Assembly: GCA_005406025.1 (NCBI GenBank)
Contig: BGZK01000079.1
Span: 620,001-684,000, forward strand
DNA length: 64,000 nucleotides
Origin: Eumeta japonica
Lineage: Eukaryota > Arthropoda > Insecta > Lepidoptera > Psychidae
Direction of reading: 5' to 3'
Positions 36,240 through 46,605 of the stretch are shown one piece after another. Position 1 is the stretch's first letter, and every line of letters begins with the position of its first letter. The notes beneath the pieces were generated by a model. It ran no database searches. It was not told where the DNA came from and saw nothing but the letters and a program-made list of their open reading frames with translations. A program made the position numbers and the translations under genes.

Positions 36240-36965
36240 TCAAAAACCGGCCAAGTACGTGGTGGGCCACACGCAAAGTAAGGTTCTGTAGATGCTCATT
36301 ACAATATGCGGACTTCGAAGGGGCTTTTACTTAATTTAATTGATTTCACGGAATTACGGCTAATAACGTTTGAAAGTGGGCCAAATACGTCGAGTGTTAA
36401 GGATTTAAATTATTTTATATTTTCATAATTTATATGGTTCATAAACTTAAATTTACTACCTATTTTACACAAATAACAACATGATTTAAGTACGTTTCAA
36501 TCTAATTTGTACGATATTTCGCTTCTCCAAGTTCATTTTATAAATGGCCCGACTACTACTCGTCAACTTATAAAACCTATTATAGCTGTAAAAGTTTTAC
36601 TTTTAACATCTGCCCTGTACTTTTTCACATATTCAAGAATAAACATTTACTTGGCGGGGGAGACTTGACTTAAAAAAAAATCATTTAAAGCTGTTTAGCT
36701 TTAAATGATTTCACTAATGGACCCCCAAAATGTAAAAAAAGTTTTCACAGAAAGGTTTTTTTAGATAAGATATCCAACAATACTCCACACCGTGGGTTAG
36801 ATGAGAAAAAAAGTTCACCCCTGCTTTACGTGTAGCGGAAGATCATAAATATATTTTTTCCTTCAATAGACAGACATACGAACGGGCGGACAGACGACCA
36901 TGGTGAACCTATAAGCGTTCTTTGATGATTACGGAACCTTAAAGAAGCCTTTTTATAAACACCAT
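36240..36965 (+). repeat. 'GGCCAAGT…GGTTCCGTA' family copy, nearly full-length but diverged
   Basis: It opens with AAAACCGGCCAAGTACGTGG and AAGGTTCTGTAGATGCTCAT, includes ACTTGGCGGGGGAGACTTGA, an internal hairpin (36678-36711) and CCACACCGTGGGTTAGATGA. It closes with CAGACATACGAACGGGCGGA, CAGACGACCATGGTG and ATTACGGAACCTT. This order is familiar for the family. Confidence 0.55.
36678..36711. repeat. Perfect 15-bp inverted repeat with a 4-base loop
   Basis: AAATCATTTAAAGCT and AGCTTTAAATGATTT around GTTT, inside the GGTTCCGTA-family copy. Confidence 0.9.
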
Positions 36966-38019
36966 TTGCCTACACAAGGTGGTTAAATAAAACTAAATAT
37001 TTGATGCAATATTAATTTTGGAGGTGAGTTTTTGTTAAGTCAGTTTGAAAGGAGATGGTGAAACAGATCCTAAAAAAAAACATGATTAGGGAAAGTTTTT
37101 CTATATTTGGAAAGTCTTTAGAAAATAATGTTATTTTTGTTACGCCAACACTAACGACTATTAAATGTCCTGACAATATATAAATGAGGAGTGTCAAAGC
37201 CAGCCTCCGACTTCAGCCGAGTTGACAATGAATAGCTCTATTGTTTTCACGGGGAGCGATACCGCAACGTAATTCAGGAGCATTTTTTTCAGTATCCTTC
37301 ATTACTTACGATCTCACTACAAATCGGTCCGATTTCTCTACTGATATTAACAATCATTCATTGTCTCAGGCCTTCATCTCCCTACAACCGAACATACCCT
37401 CAGATTGTGAGAGGGGATGCGTAAAAGATATAAAAAGGTTTGACTTAAATTACACATCTTCTTTTTTGTGATGTACGTTCTCTGTCGTTCTGCGATTTAA
37501 GATAATATTCCGATTATGTAGATGAATATCTCAATTTGAAAAATTAGGAGAGGACGACTTCACAGTCTATATGGTCGGTTACACGCGAGATGTCGAACTA
37601 TCTCAGTCCAATATTTTTCTTCTAAATTATTTAAATGTCCTTAAATATGTACATATTTATGTACAAAGTGCTCTAAAGTGACTTATCGGCAACTGAAGAT
37701 GATTTAGAAATGATTGATCATTACAAACACAAACAATGAACTAAATTGATTTTAATGATTTCGATGTCAAGGCTAATAAAAGCAAGTTGGTGAACGTGTT
37801 GTTACATTTTTTATCGTGTTATTGTTGCGGACTGTACTGTGCTAATATGAATACTGAGGTAGAAGAACACGAATGAAACAGTGCAAAGATACCGACAGCT
37901 ATAATAGTATTTGTGCGACCGCCGGTGCGCCTTAAATAAATCCATTGTTAGGGATCCACGATACGGAGGGCAAATATTTAATTTCTGTCACAGAGGCTGG
38001 TGTTCGGCACACTCGATAC
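36966..38019. other. AT-rich noncoding stretch
   Basis: Nothing recognised; two short frames at 37012-37197 and 37241-37471 lack coding character. Confidence 0.5.
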
Positions 38020-38310
38020 GCGCTGCAAATGTTGACACCCGCTACACATGCCTCACAGATATTTACACGTACTAGGCCGCATTACAACATGCATACATAG
38101 CGTGCTTAGATATACCACAGCCTTCGTTTAATAATTTTTAGTTTGAAGCGATTGGTTATTAAACAATCTGTACGCAGCCCGAACCTAGTGCTGGCGAAAT
38201 TGATGGGAAACACGTCGTGCGCTACAAAAGCTTAAACCCTTCATTAATTGACACGTGCTGTTAAGTCCCGTGAACTTCCGCGGTATTTTATCGAGTGACG
38301 TGCGTTATGC
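38020..38310. other. Mixed GC/AT block with homeodomain-like core sites
   Basis: GATTGGTTATTAAAC, TTCATTAATTGAC and CGCGGTATTTTATCGAGTG alternate with GC-rich words. TAAT-core sites are common by chance in AT-rich DNA, so this is only a candidate enhancer. Confidence 0.2.
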
Positions 38311-38859
38311 GATTCGTTTAACTTCGTAAACAACAGTAGGCGCTCCCAGTATTAACTCTTGTTGCTCCGAACGCTATAAAACGCACGCATTGTAATATGA
38401 TAATAAATATTCTAAAATACTGCAATCAATGCAATTACAAAATAGTACAATGTTTAAAGAACACCATGCTGTGGTCGGGCACACACAGATGTAGTCGCGA
38501 CTCCCGCACACTGCGCTCGAAGAAAAGTGTTTGTGTGACTTCACATCTAATACGGCATAAACAAAACCAAACATGCGTATATTTCAAATTATACAAGATC
38601 TTTTACAGATATTATCAGTGTGTGTTAGTTACACGGTGTTAGACAGTGAGTTTACTTTAAAAAGAAACAGTGTCATTATTATATGAAGTATATATAAAAA
38701 ATATTTAAAAATCGATGGCATTATTTTAATTTCAAATTTTGGCAGATCTCTGAAAACGAGTTCAATTTAACCGCTGATCCATGGATGCAATCTCAATTCG
38801 ACTCGTCAAAAACTGAAAGTTTCGAGGCACAAAACGTGCATTAGCAAAGACAAATTCCG

Positions 38860-39060
38860 ATGTGCCAGGGCCGGGGGCCACATTACCCGTGAAATATGGC
38901 GTCGGTTTCGGCACGGCCCGGAAACGGCGGCTAATCGGCACTCGCCGCACATCCGCCGCCGCTGAACCCCTATTTATACGATTTATAAGGATTTCAGTTT
39001 CGGAACGGAAGTGGAAGTGGTAAAAGTTACACCTAATGGACACTGAAATACCTTCTTCCC
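38860..39060. other. GC-rich island, candidate conserved noncoding element
   Basis: CCAGGGCCGGGGGCCACATT, CGGCACGGCCCGGAAACGGC and ATTTATACGATTTATAAGG. A 93-codon minus-strand frame overlaps it but has no recognisable feature. Confidence 0.22.
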
Positions 39061-40867
39061 GGGGTCAAAAATAGAAAGGCACGCGAGCTTAGTGGTGTCA
39101 TTTTTGATACGGCATGGCACACGGGCATATTGTATGGTCCTGAAATGATTCCTCCTGCCCCGGCCGATCGCACTGCGATGGTAACAAAAATCACCTGTAG
39201 CCTGTACTTTATGGTGTCCTTAACACAAAACCCGCCGTATGCAGATGGAGCGCTTTTTATACTATATCATGTGTCGAATGAAGTTTAAAAAATAAACTAT
39301 GATCGCTGGACATAGACCTCCCCCCAGACTTCTGCGACGTACGATCTTGAACCACCTGTGACCTGTGCGCACACTTTACAAAATGAAAGCTAACTAAGAC
39401 AGATTTGCTCTTAATTGGCGTTAAATTAATCAAAACAACTGTGAAATAATATATATCAACGCAAACTGATTCATTATAACAATTAGTCCATTTGTGATTG
39501 AACCAATAATGTAGGTATTATATTAAATCCAACAAGTATATACATTATTTCTATCATTACTTGTTTTCTTGCACAATTTGATTAGTTTTATTTAGTTAAC
39601 TTATTGTTATTGAAATCATTACACACATTAGTAGTTTTAATTCTTTGCACTGTTAAATTAATGAAGTTGTATTTGATTTACATCAATTACACTATTACTT
39701 ATCATTTTTAAAATAACAAAAATAAAATTATCGCCTTTAATACTTAATATTATTGGATTAATTATAAATGAAATGTTAAATTCTACGGAGAGTAATTGTT
39801 TAGAAGGATTTTCATATAAGTTGAGACAAATAATCAATCTATTAATTGAAATAAGAGACTGCCCTTCCCACCTCACCTCAAACGCAGGAGGCGAAGCCAA
39901 CTGAATAAATCTAGCGCAATCATTAATCAATAGTTACATGAATAGTTGTTTGTGTGCCGCTCGAGTTAAAATCGGTTTATTTCGTGCATGACTTCTTTGT
40001 TTATTCAATTAGCACCTATTTGTATTACTTGCGAAAAGTCAAACGTAGTCGCATCAGTGAATGAGATAGTTTTCGTGTTGTTGGTTGGTGTTAATGTTGA
40101 AGACCAAGTGTACATGTACCGAAAGTATGAGAAACCAAAGAACGAACCAAACACAGTACAGAAGGTTGTTAGTTTCTACAATTCATTACTGTCGTTGATA
40201 CCTTGTGACATAAATATTTTAACAATAGCAAAAAAATATGTAAAGTTGCTCTGTACTGTTCAAAAATTAATAAACAAGTATTTCTTTATAATTTATTTTT
40301 GTTTTATTTTATTTAAAATTTGTCTCATATGTCAATTACAACAAATAATGAGATTTATTTTTAGGATTCAATTTTTGACAAGAAATTAGATTTTTTAAAT
40401 GTGATATGTTCTATGAATTATCTTTAAGCTGTCATAATGTGAACATAAATAGTTTTACTTCATGTTTCTTCTCATAGCATTAACATTAGTTTTGGTTTTC
40501 TATAATTGCTGATAGATAAAATATAGTGCAGCACACAGCCATGCTAACCACGATCGAGGCTGGTTGCGGGGGGGGAGCAGAATGTCATGCCGGCACGAAT
40601 TTTCAAAGTGAATAAAATATCTTAAGCCTCTATTGATAAATCGTACTTAATTTAGAGACCACGTTTTAGTTAGCACTGGAGGTGCTGTCCTAATTAATAT
40701 GTCATACTTCAATTCCCTCTTAAATGTGGAACATATCAACTATCAATCACGCGTTACTGGTGATTAAGAGTGAATTTTAGGACAACCCGTCCTATGCGAA
40801 CTCATGGGCATTCTTAGAGTTGAGGGCGCTTTATCAATGCGGACCTTAGCCAATTAAAAAAATGTTA
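39061..40867. other. AT-rich noncoding stretch
   Basis: The 133-codon plus-strand frame at 39988-40389 is the longest open frame without a transposon match near here. It turns into Phe/Ile/Lys-rich sequence typical of AT-rich noise, so it is left out as a gene. Confidence 0.5.
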
Positions 40868-41073
40868 CTAAGCGCTTCTTCCACCGTCTCCTTTTAAACT
40901 AACTTTTAACAAAAAGTCACTTTTAAAATTAGTTTTGAGTTCCACATCCTCCTTTTAACGGTTTTTCAGCCCTAACAACTGTGAAAAGGAAAACGTGGAA
41001 CGAAAAGCTAATTTTAAAAGTGACTTTTTGTCAAAAATCAGTTTAAAAAGAGATGGTGGAAAAGGTCTTAAGT
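40868..41073. mobile_element. Fold-back (MITE-like) element with about 70-bp inverted arms
   Basis: The left arm (about 40868-40945) and right arm (about 40990-41073) are imperfect reverse complements: CCACCGTCTCCTTTTAAACT pairs with AGTTTAAAAAGAGATGGTGG, and AAAAAGTCACTTTTAAAATT is matched exactly by AATTTTAAAAGTGACTTTTT. The central 45 bases are unpaired. No open frame and no clear target duplication. Confidence 0.75.
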
Positions 41074-41662
41074 GGACTTAAACTTAGTTGTCATTATAAT
41101 GAGTATTAGTTATAAACGAATTTCAAAGTTGACTCAAATAAATTAATTTGATCACAATAAACATTATATGGTCCAAATGTAACAAGTTCTAAGTTGAATT
41201 TATTAACCTGAATCAGTTACTATTATCATTTTTTATGTTGGTACTGATCATGGTCGTGGTTGAATTTATTAAAGTGAATTAATTATTATAATAATTTGCT
41301 TCTTGATGTTGACAAGGTATTAATTGATTTTGTTAAAATAAATTAGTTGGTATAGCCGTTTTTCATATTAATACTGAAGAAGATCTAAATTGCTTTAGTT
41401 AACTAATAATAATAAGAGCAATACAGTTGACTAGTCCATTATTTGATCAGTTCTTTAATTTCTCTGCTTATTAATCTCATGTATACTCAATCTAAGACAT
41501 CGAACATTTGCCGCACACTTTTTTATCCACTTTTGTTACTATCGAGGCCCTTGTGCTTGAGGGTGAGCCCTCGTCAACTCTTTTTCCTATCTACTACAAT
41601 ATATAGAATAAGGGTAATATATTTACAAATGACGGCAAACATGATAAGAATATTGAACGAAG

Positions 41663-41791
41663 AGCGATTGCGTAAAATGAAGCGAATAGGGCCTTGCTTG
41701 CCATTATGAAAAGTAAAAATGTCTCACGATAAACATGTTTCGCTTTTCATAATGGGCTTGGCATAATTCGCTATTCATAAGCATGTATTCG
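41663..41791. mobile_element. Fold-back (MITE-like) element, about 130 bp
   Basis: The left arm (41663-41712, with GCGAATAGGGCCTTGCTTGC and CATTATGAAAAG) pairs with the right arm (41743-41791, CTTTTCATAATGGGCTTGGC and ATAATTCGCTATTCATAAGC). The innermost 15 bases pair almost perfectly; pairing loosens outward. The loop is about 30 bases. Confidence 0.65.
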
Positions 41792-42689
41792 CTTATGTAG
41801 GTCGTGAAAGTTGGGTATGGTAGATAGAAAAAAAATGGAAGCGGTATAAATCTAGTTGAGTTGCTATCTCTGCTTAGCTCCGGAATTTCTTTGAAAGATT
41901 GAGGTAGAAACTATAGAATAATGATTGCAGAAATAAATTAGAGTAGAATAATGATAATCAATTAAAATCATATTATTTGAAGTGTCTAAGATCTTGTTAG
42001 GCTCGTTTGGAATCAAAATACTTGATCATGGGAATCACTATTTTGTCAGAGGCAACCAATTTCTTTTTAAGTGCGCGACCGTGACCCGTTGTTAGGCAGC
42101 CCTAAGCTGGCATGTCCAGTTCGTAGTTCTTAGCTCGAGACGCGCTGGGGAACATACCCAGCGGCTATCGGCTCTTCGAGCGATGTCCTCGCGGCCTGCC
42201 AGTTGGCTCTATAACTTACTGATTTTGTGAGCTATGTCGATTAGTCACGTTCTTCTGTGGTCGGTTTCTTGGTTTTGGATTTTATATCGTAGAAAAGAAC
42301 GTTTTTTCTGGAAATTTAGGTTTTATATGTAAAGGGAAAAGAATGATTAGCATCGTAATTTTTCTATGTTAATGTATTTTCAATTTGTATATAGTAACAG
42401 AAAGTAACAGAAACAGTAAACAGATGAGATATTCAGACACTTTTGGCCACCGAAATATTACTATTTTGATATACTTGATCCACTTAAAATATATTTAGAT
42501 TAGCGGTTGAGTGTGTCTATGTTTGTGATAGATTCGTATACCACGAAATACGAACTTCAGATTATCGGGAACACAAAATAGTCGAACGAATCGAAAATAA
42601 TTTGAAAGAATTAAAAAAAAAACTATTTGTACGTATATACCGAACAAAACAAAATATAGACTATGAAACAAAACTTTGTAACAGCAGGG
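41792..42689. other. Noncoding stretch with a GC-richer patch
   Basis: At 42070-42200 a GC-richer segment (GCGGCTATCGGCTCTTCGAG, CGATGTCCTCGCGGCCTGCC) may be a repeat fragment; not identified. Confidence 0.4.
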
Positions 42690-42870
42690 TCGTCGGGTTC
42701 CGGCTGCGCAGTCTCTTGTGGCGACAACACCGCGCCGGGACGCGTCCCGTCACAGCACCTCGTGCCGGCCGCCGCGATGCGTATCAATTAAAAACGCGAC
42801 ACGAAACACTAACGCCCGGGGCGCGGCGCTGAGCCCCCGTAATCCACTCACGGCCGCGTGCGTCGTGATC
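42690..42870. other. GC-rich island, candidate conserved noncoding element
   Basis: GCGCCGGGACGCGTCCCGTC, CCGGCCGCCGCGATGCGTAT and CGCCCGGGGCGCGGCGCTGA; no recognisable protein. It precedes the SINE tail at 43.0 kb. Confidence 0.25.
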
Positions 42871-42989
42871 CTTTAACGATTGGCTACTGAGTCGATCAAT
42901 TTTCCTTTCGCTGCTTTTGTGTCGGCTCTTTGTTGCCCCACTGCTGAAGTCTACCTTTTTAAAATCGTATTATTTCATGACCCTCTAGA

Positions 42990-43150
42990 TCGGCCCGAGC
43001 GCATTGATATCGATCATTCCACCGATCACCGTGAGACCATCCGGAAACGATGGCTCGACGTATTCTCTGAAGCAAGAAACGAATGGTTTAATTCTCATTT
43101 AACTCGAAAATTCACTAGTCCCTTCAATCGTGGTCTAGACTCATACCCGG
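42990..43150 (-). mobile_element. SINE copy, tail portion
   Basis: Minus-strand ATTAAACCATTCGTTTCTTG, CTTCAGAGAATACGTCGAGC and CCATCGTTTCCGGATGGTC parallel the tail blocks of the copies at 34.3 and 45.1 kb. The promoter-like head is eroded. The overlapping 105-codon plus-strand open frame is therefore not treated as a gene. Confidence 0.45.
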
Positions 43151-43639
43151 TATCTCCCCATCCCAAGCCGTCGCTCTTGACGACTCGACCGGCATGATTC
43201 GCACAAATTCTTACTTATTTGTCTAGTTCCTTATAAAAATTTACTTGCATCGAAACTTTACGTAACGGAATATAAAGGGCGTGCGCGGTCTACTAAAGGA
43301 TTCATGTCACTCGCATAGTTGCACTTAATCTTACTTAAGATTCCACTGCAGTAAATGCAGTACTTCTATAAAAAGATACTAAGTCATAGAAAAGTATTCA
43401 GGGATTTCATATGTTTCTAGGCATTTCTAGGTATTCTGGTACCGATATCCGACGCTCGATCAATGAGGCATTCGTCGGCAACCCGGCGTGCAGGGCTGTA
43501 ACGAAATTTTGTATTAGTTTTGTTTTGTACAATTTTGGATGGTTAGGTATATACTAACATTATGTTTTCGGTTCCAAAGGCTAAATAACAGGTTTTGATA
43601 AATAGTTATATAACAATCTATTGTACACTGTTTATATTA

Positions 43640-44045
43640 AGTATATTTTATCACTATTTATTTATGACTTTTCTTGATAAGAGCAGTTTTACGCCTATAA
43701 CTCAAAAATGATATATTCGATTGCGTTCAAAATAATTTATGTTGAAAGTTTTTGTCTAACGTTAACTTACTAATTTTTTTTTCTTATTTTTCGAACATAC
43801 GGTTTAAAAGAAAAAGGAGTTATACTACTTTCAAAACGATTATTTCCGAAAATATTCTCATAATTAAAAAAAATGTTTAAAAACCTTAATTTTTTGCTAT
43901 AACAACTGTTGGAATTAATGCCACACGGTTATGTTTTCTAAGAGAAATTGGCAAAAGGTGACATACGGACGGATAGACACACATGACGAAACTATAAGGG
44001 TTCCGTTTTTGCCATTTGACTACGGCAACATTTGAACCTAACCGA
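43640..44045 (+). repeat. 'CATGACGAAACTATAAGGGTTCCG' repeat copy
   Basis: From CTATAACTCAAAAATGATAT through GAACATACGGTTTAAAAG to CATACGGACGGATAGACACA, CTATAAGGGTTCCGTTTTTG and GCCATTTGACTACGGCAAC. A common lepidopteran repeat recognised from memory; the minus-strand open frame at 44086-43886 overlaps it and is not a gene. Confidence 0.6.
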
Positions 44046-44324
44046 CTGCAATAGCTACAAAAATAACTGGTACGTATATAAAACAATTAGGTTTATTGAG
44101 AGAACTAAAGTTTGCTGAATAGCCCATTATTTGAATTGTGAAGCCATTGGCAGTGCCGTAAGCTATTATATTAGTTATATTTTATTAGTCTTATACATAT
44201 ATTAATTATATATTTTCGGAAGCTTTATATAGAAAACTTTCTTTTAATATTCACCTAGATATGTTGCGTAAATGTGTTTTTTGTTGATTAGTACATTGCA
44301 AACGTAGTTGCAATATTAAATACC

Positions 44325-44372
44325 TTTGAATTAAAGCTGAGGTATATTCTATATCTCAGCTTTTAATTCAAA
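44325..44372. repeat. Inverted repeat, about 17 bp with one bulge
   Basis: TTTGAATTAAAGCTGAG (44325-44341) pairs with CTCAGCTTTTAATTCAAA (44355-44372), one extra T in the second arm. Confidence 0.8.
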
Positions 44373-44659
44373 TATTGTGACGTCACACTGACACATAACT
44401 GCACTTCAACTGTATTTGTTACAACTTGCGATTGCGACAAAAAAATATAAATAACAGTAACGAAACAGTGGCAATAACATCATAAAGTCGTACGACGCTT
44501 TTAGCTGAATTGGTACGACCTACAGCGCCCTGGACAGTGAGTTACTATTTACTTCGTTACACTGCGTTTAAGCTTCGCTCTAATTTTCTATCTCTTTACA
44601 AACAAATATCTTACAAATTCTTTCTCGTGTGAATACTGGTGTATATCAAAATATTAAAC

Positions 44660-44700
44660 AGGCTTTTAATGCTCCATTCTTTTCTTTTCAGGTAAGTACA
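44660..44700 (+). promoter_or_regulatory. Candidate recursive-splicing ratchet point (zero-length exon)
   Basis: A pyrimidine-rich run (CTCCATTCTTTTCTTTT) leads into CAG ending at 44691, followed at once by the donor GTAAGT at 44692-44697. An acceptor abutting a full-consensus donor is the signature of a ratchet point, known from long introns of fly developmental genes. A branch-like TTTTAAT lies about 24 bases upstream. I found no other AG|GTAAGT of this kind by reading both strands. If used, the plus-strand transcript crosses this position inside a long intron, which fits the gene beginning to code at 63826. Confidence 0.4.
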
Positions 44701-44704
44701 AATG

Positions 44705-44765
44705 AAAAAGACGGCCCGCGCGAGCCCGCGGCGTCAGCGCCCCCGCGCTCGCTCATATACGTTGA
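44705..44765. other. GC-rich stretch just 3' of the candidate ratchet point
   Basis: GACGGCCCGCGCGAGCCCGC and CAGCGCCCCCGCGCTCGCTC begin about 10 bases after the donor-like GTAAGT. Confidence 0.5.
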
Positions 44766-44944
44766 CCGGTTTCCGCTTTGTCTGGAATCTGTGAAACGAA
44801 ATACGTAATGAAGTGAAACGCAAACAAGATTTTACAGCAAAAAACTGATAATTACTGAACTACGTGCGTGTACGATATCTTTAGCTGACAATACACCCGA
44901 ATAGATACAATGTGTATCGTTAATGTGACTTTGACAGGTGATAC

Positions 44945-45200
44945 TTAACACGTGGAGTTATGAGCGGCTGTGGCTCGGTGTTGTCTCCGAATCAGAAGGT
45001 ACCAGATTCGATCCTGGCTACGGGCGAGCTGTCCGATCAGTCTTTAACTTAATCAAATCGAACCACTCGCTACGTGCCTCAGAGGGCACGACGACCTACT
45101 ACTGCTCACCCGCGCCGTCGTCACAGTGTCGACGGGTCGTCACCGACGCCCGGGCTGCAGTGGGCCGGAGTGGAGGACTTAAAGTCAGAATCCCTCAATC
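44945..45200 (+). mobile_element. SINE copy (GAGTTTTTAAC family), plus strand
   Basis: TGGCTCGGTG (A-box-like, 44971-44980) is followed by the B-box-like AGATTCGATCC (45004-45014), CTGGCTACGGGCGA, CAGTCTTTAACTTAA, then AACCACTCGCTACGTGCCTCAGA and a GC-rich tail to about 45200. The open frame over this interval is a by-product. Confidence 0.6.
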
Positions 45201-45588
45201 AGAAGCAAACACTTTGTGAGAGTGTACCGCTGCAGTTAGGTATTTAAAATCCAGACACCTCGGATAATCGCCAGGCACTATTTTTATCGTGATAGTAACT
45301 TACTCTCACAATTAATTACAAAGCTTAAAGTACAATAAAGAAAATGTTTGATTTTACTTTAAAAAAATTCCCTTCACCTAGACGCCGTTACATTACATTT
45401 ATTTTATAGAGTTTTCTGGAGAGTCCACAAAAGCGGCGTTCGAGTTTGTAGTTGTTTTAATTTTATTAAAAGTTTCTCCCCTTATACGTCTTTCAAAAAA
45501 GTTATAAGAGGGATTTATTGTTTTTTAACTTCACTTTTAATATTTTATTTTATCGCATAAGAGACACGGGAGCATATATGTCACTTCG

Positions 45589-45894
45589 TTATAAGTGACC
45601 AATGTCATCTACGAACCGTCGCAATATCAATATAATTCCCAACGCATCAACATTGTTTAGAAATTTATATATTTCATTGCCCGAAGGATCATTAAATAAC
45701 CGATTTTCAAATCTATATATAACATTATTAACATCATCATAATAGCAGTGTCTTGCTAGATATCTCGTATAATAGTGTATTTTAGGTGACCTAATTACCA
45801 CTCTGGCTAAACGAATGACTATTCTCATATCATCGTCGCCATACGAATTACTAATATCGTTATTTGCCTTCAGAATTGTTCTGCTGTTAATCAT
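45589..45894 (-). CDS. Unidentified 101-codon open frame, uncertain
   Basis: The frame runs from an ATG directly preceded by an in-frame stop to a TAA. The product has a fairly protein-like composition: a charged start (NNDISNSYGDDDM), RIVIRLARVVIRSPKI, YYDDVNNVIYRFENRLFNDP and a hydrophobic DALGIILIL stretch. No signal peptide, no motif I recognise, and no intron signals that place it in a gene. It could be a chance frame in AT-rich DNA or a scrap of a mobile element or an integrated viral gene; there is no evidence for any of these. Confidence 0.2.
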   Translation of the reverse strand: MINSRTILKANNDISNSYGDDDMRIVIRLARVVIRSPKIHYYTRYLARHCYYDDVNNVIYRFENRLFNDPSGNEIYKFLNNVDALGIILILRRFVDDIGHL

Positions 45895-46548
45895 TCATAT
45901 GGTAAAATTCTGTCTTGTGTCCCAGTTTGAATTTTGCTATGGAAATTTGTAATAAAGGTTTTAATTTTTATTCGAAAAAACATGCGGATTATTATGACTT
46001 AAATTTTTATCCAATTTCATTTTTTTTTTATTTATGAAACAGTTGCTAAAATAATAAAGTTATACAAAATGAAATTTGGCGAGTGCGGCTCGGATGACGT
46101 ATATTTTAAATACAACCCTATAAAAAACACGAGTTCTATCATCTTTAGATATTGCATATTTTTCAAATTAAGCAAAAAAAGTGCTTCGATAAATGCAGTT
46201 TAAAGTCAAACGTAACTCAGCAATCAGACACAATAACCTAAGCTCGTTATAAGTCATTTTCAAAGAGAAAATAAAAACCTTTTAGTAGTTGTAGTTGTTA
46301 TGGGTAAAAAGTCTAAAAGAAACAGTCTAGAAACAGCAATAAAATATAAATTCACAGAGAAATAGGTTTGTGTCCAAACTCTTATAAATGCATAACTTTT
46401 GTGTCGACAGCTTTAGTACTACGATATCAAAGTTTTGTGTGAGGTTTGCTTTTTACTTACTTTACACGAAACCCTACAAATCAAATAAAACTTTACAAAT
46501 TTTAACTATCGTACGCTAAACAAGCAGAATTCATCAAAATTTTAACTA

Positions 46549-46605
46549 GGCGGCGCCGCGGGCGGTGCGGCGCGCGGCGGGGCGGGCAGGGCTGGCAGGG
46601 CGCTC
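46549..46605. other. Short, almost pure G/C block
   Basis: GGCGGCGCCGCGGGCGGTGC, GGCGCGCGGCGGGGCGGGCA and GGGCTGGCAGGGCGCTC are set between strongly AT-rich flanks. G is favoured on the plus strand, with several GGGG/GGG runs. No open frame of note. Confidence 0.85.

Noticed and set aside
39988..40389. 133-codon plus-strand open frame
   Set aside because: Second half is Phe/Ile/Leu/Lys-rich as expected from AT-rich noise; no motif, signal or codon bias.
42880..43197. 105-codon plus-strand open frame
   Set aside because: Its second half coincides with a SINE tail lying on the opposite strand.
44970..45014. True tRNA gene at the A/B-box pair
   Set aside because: No complete acceptor and anticodon stems; sequence is one of a dispersed family.
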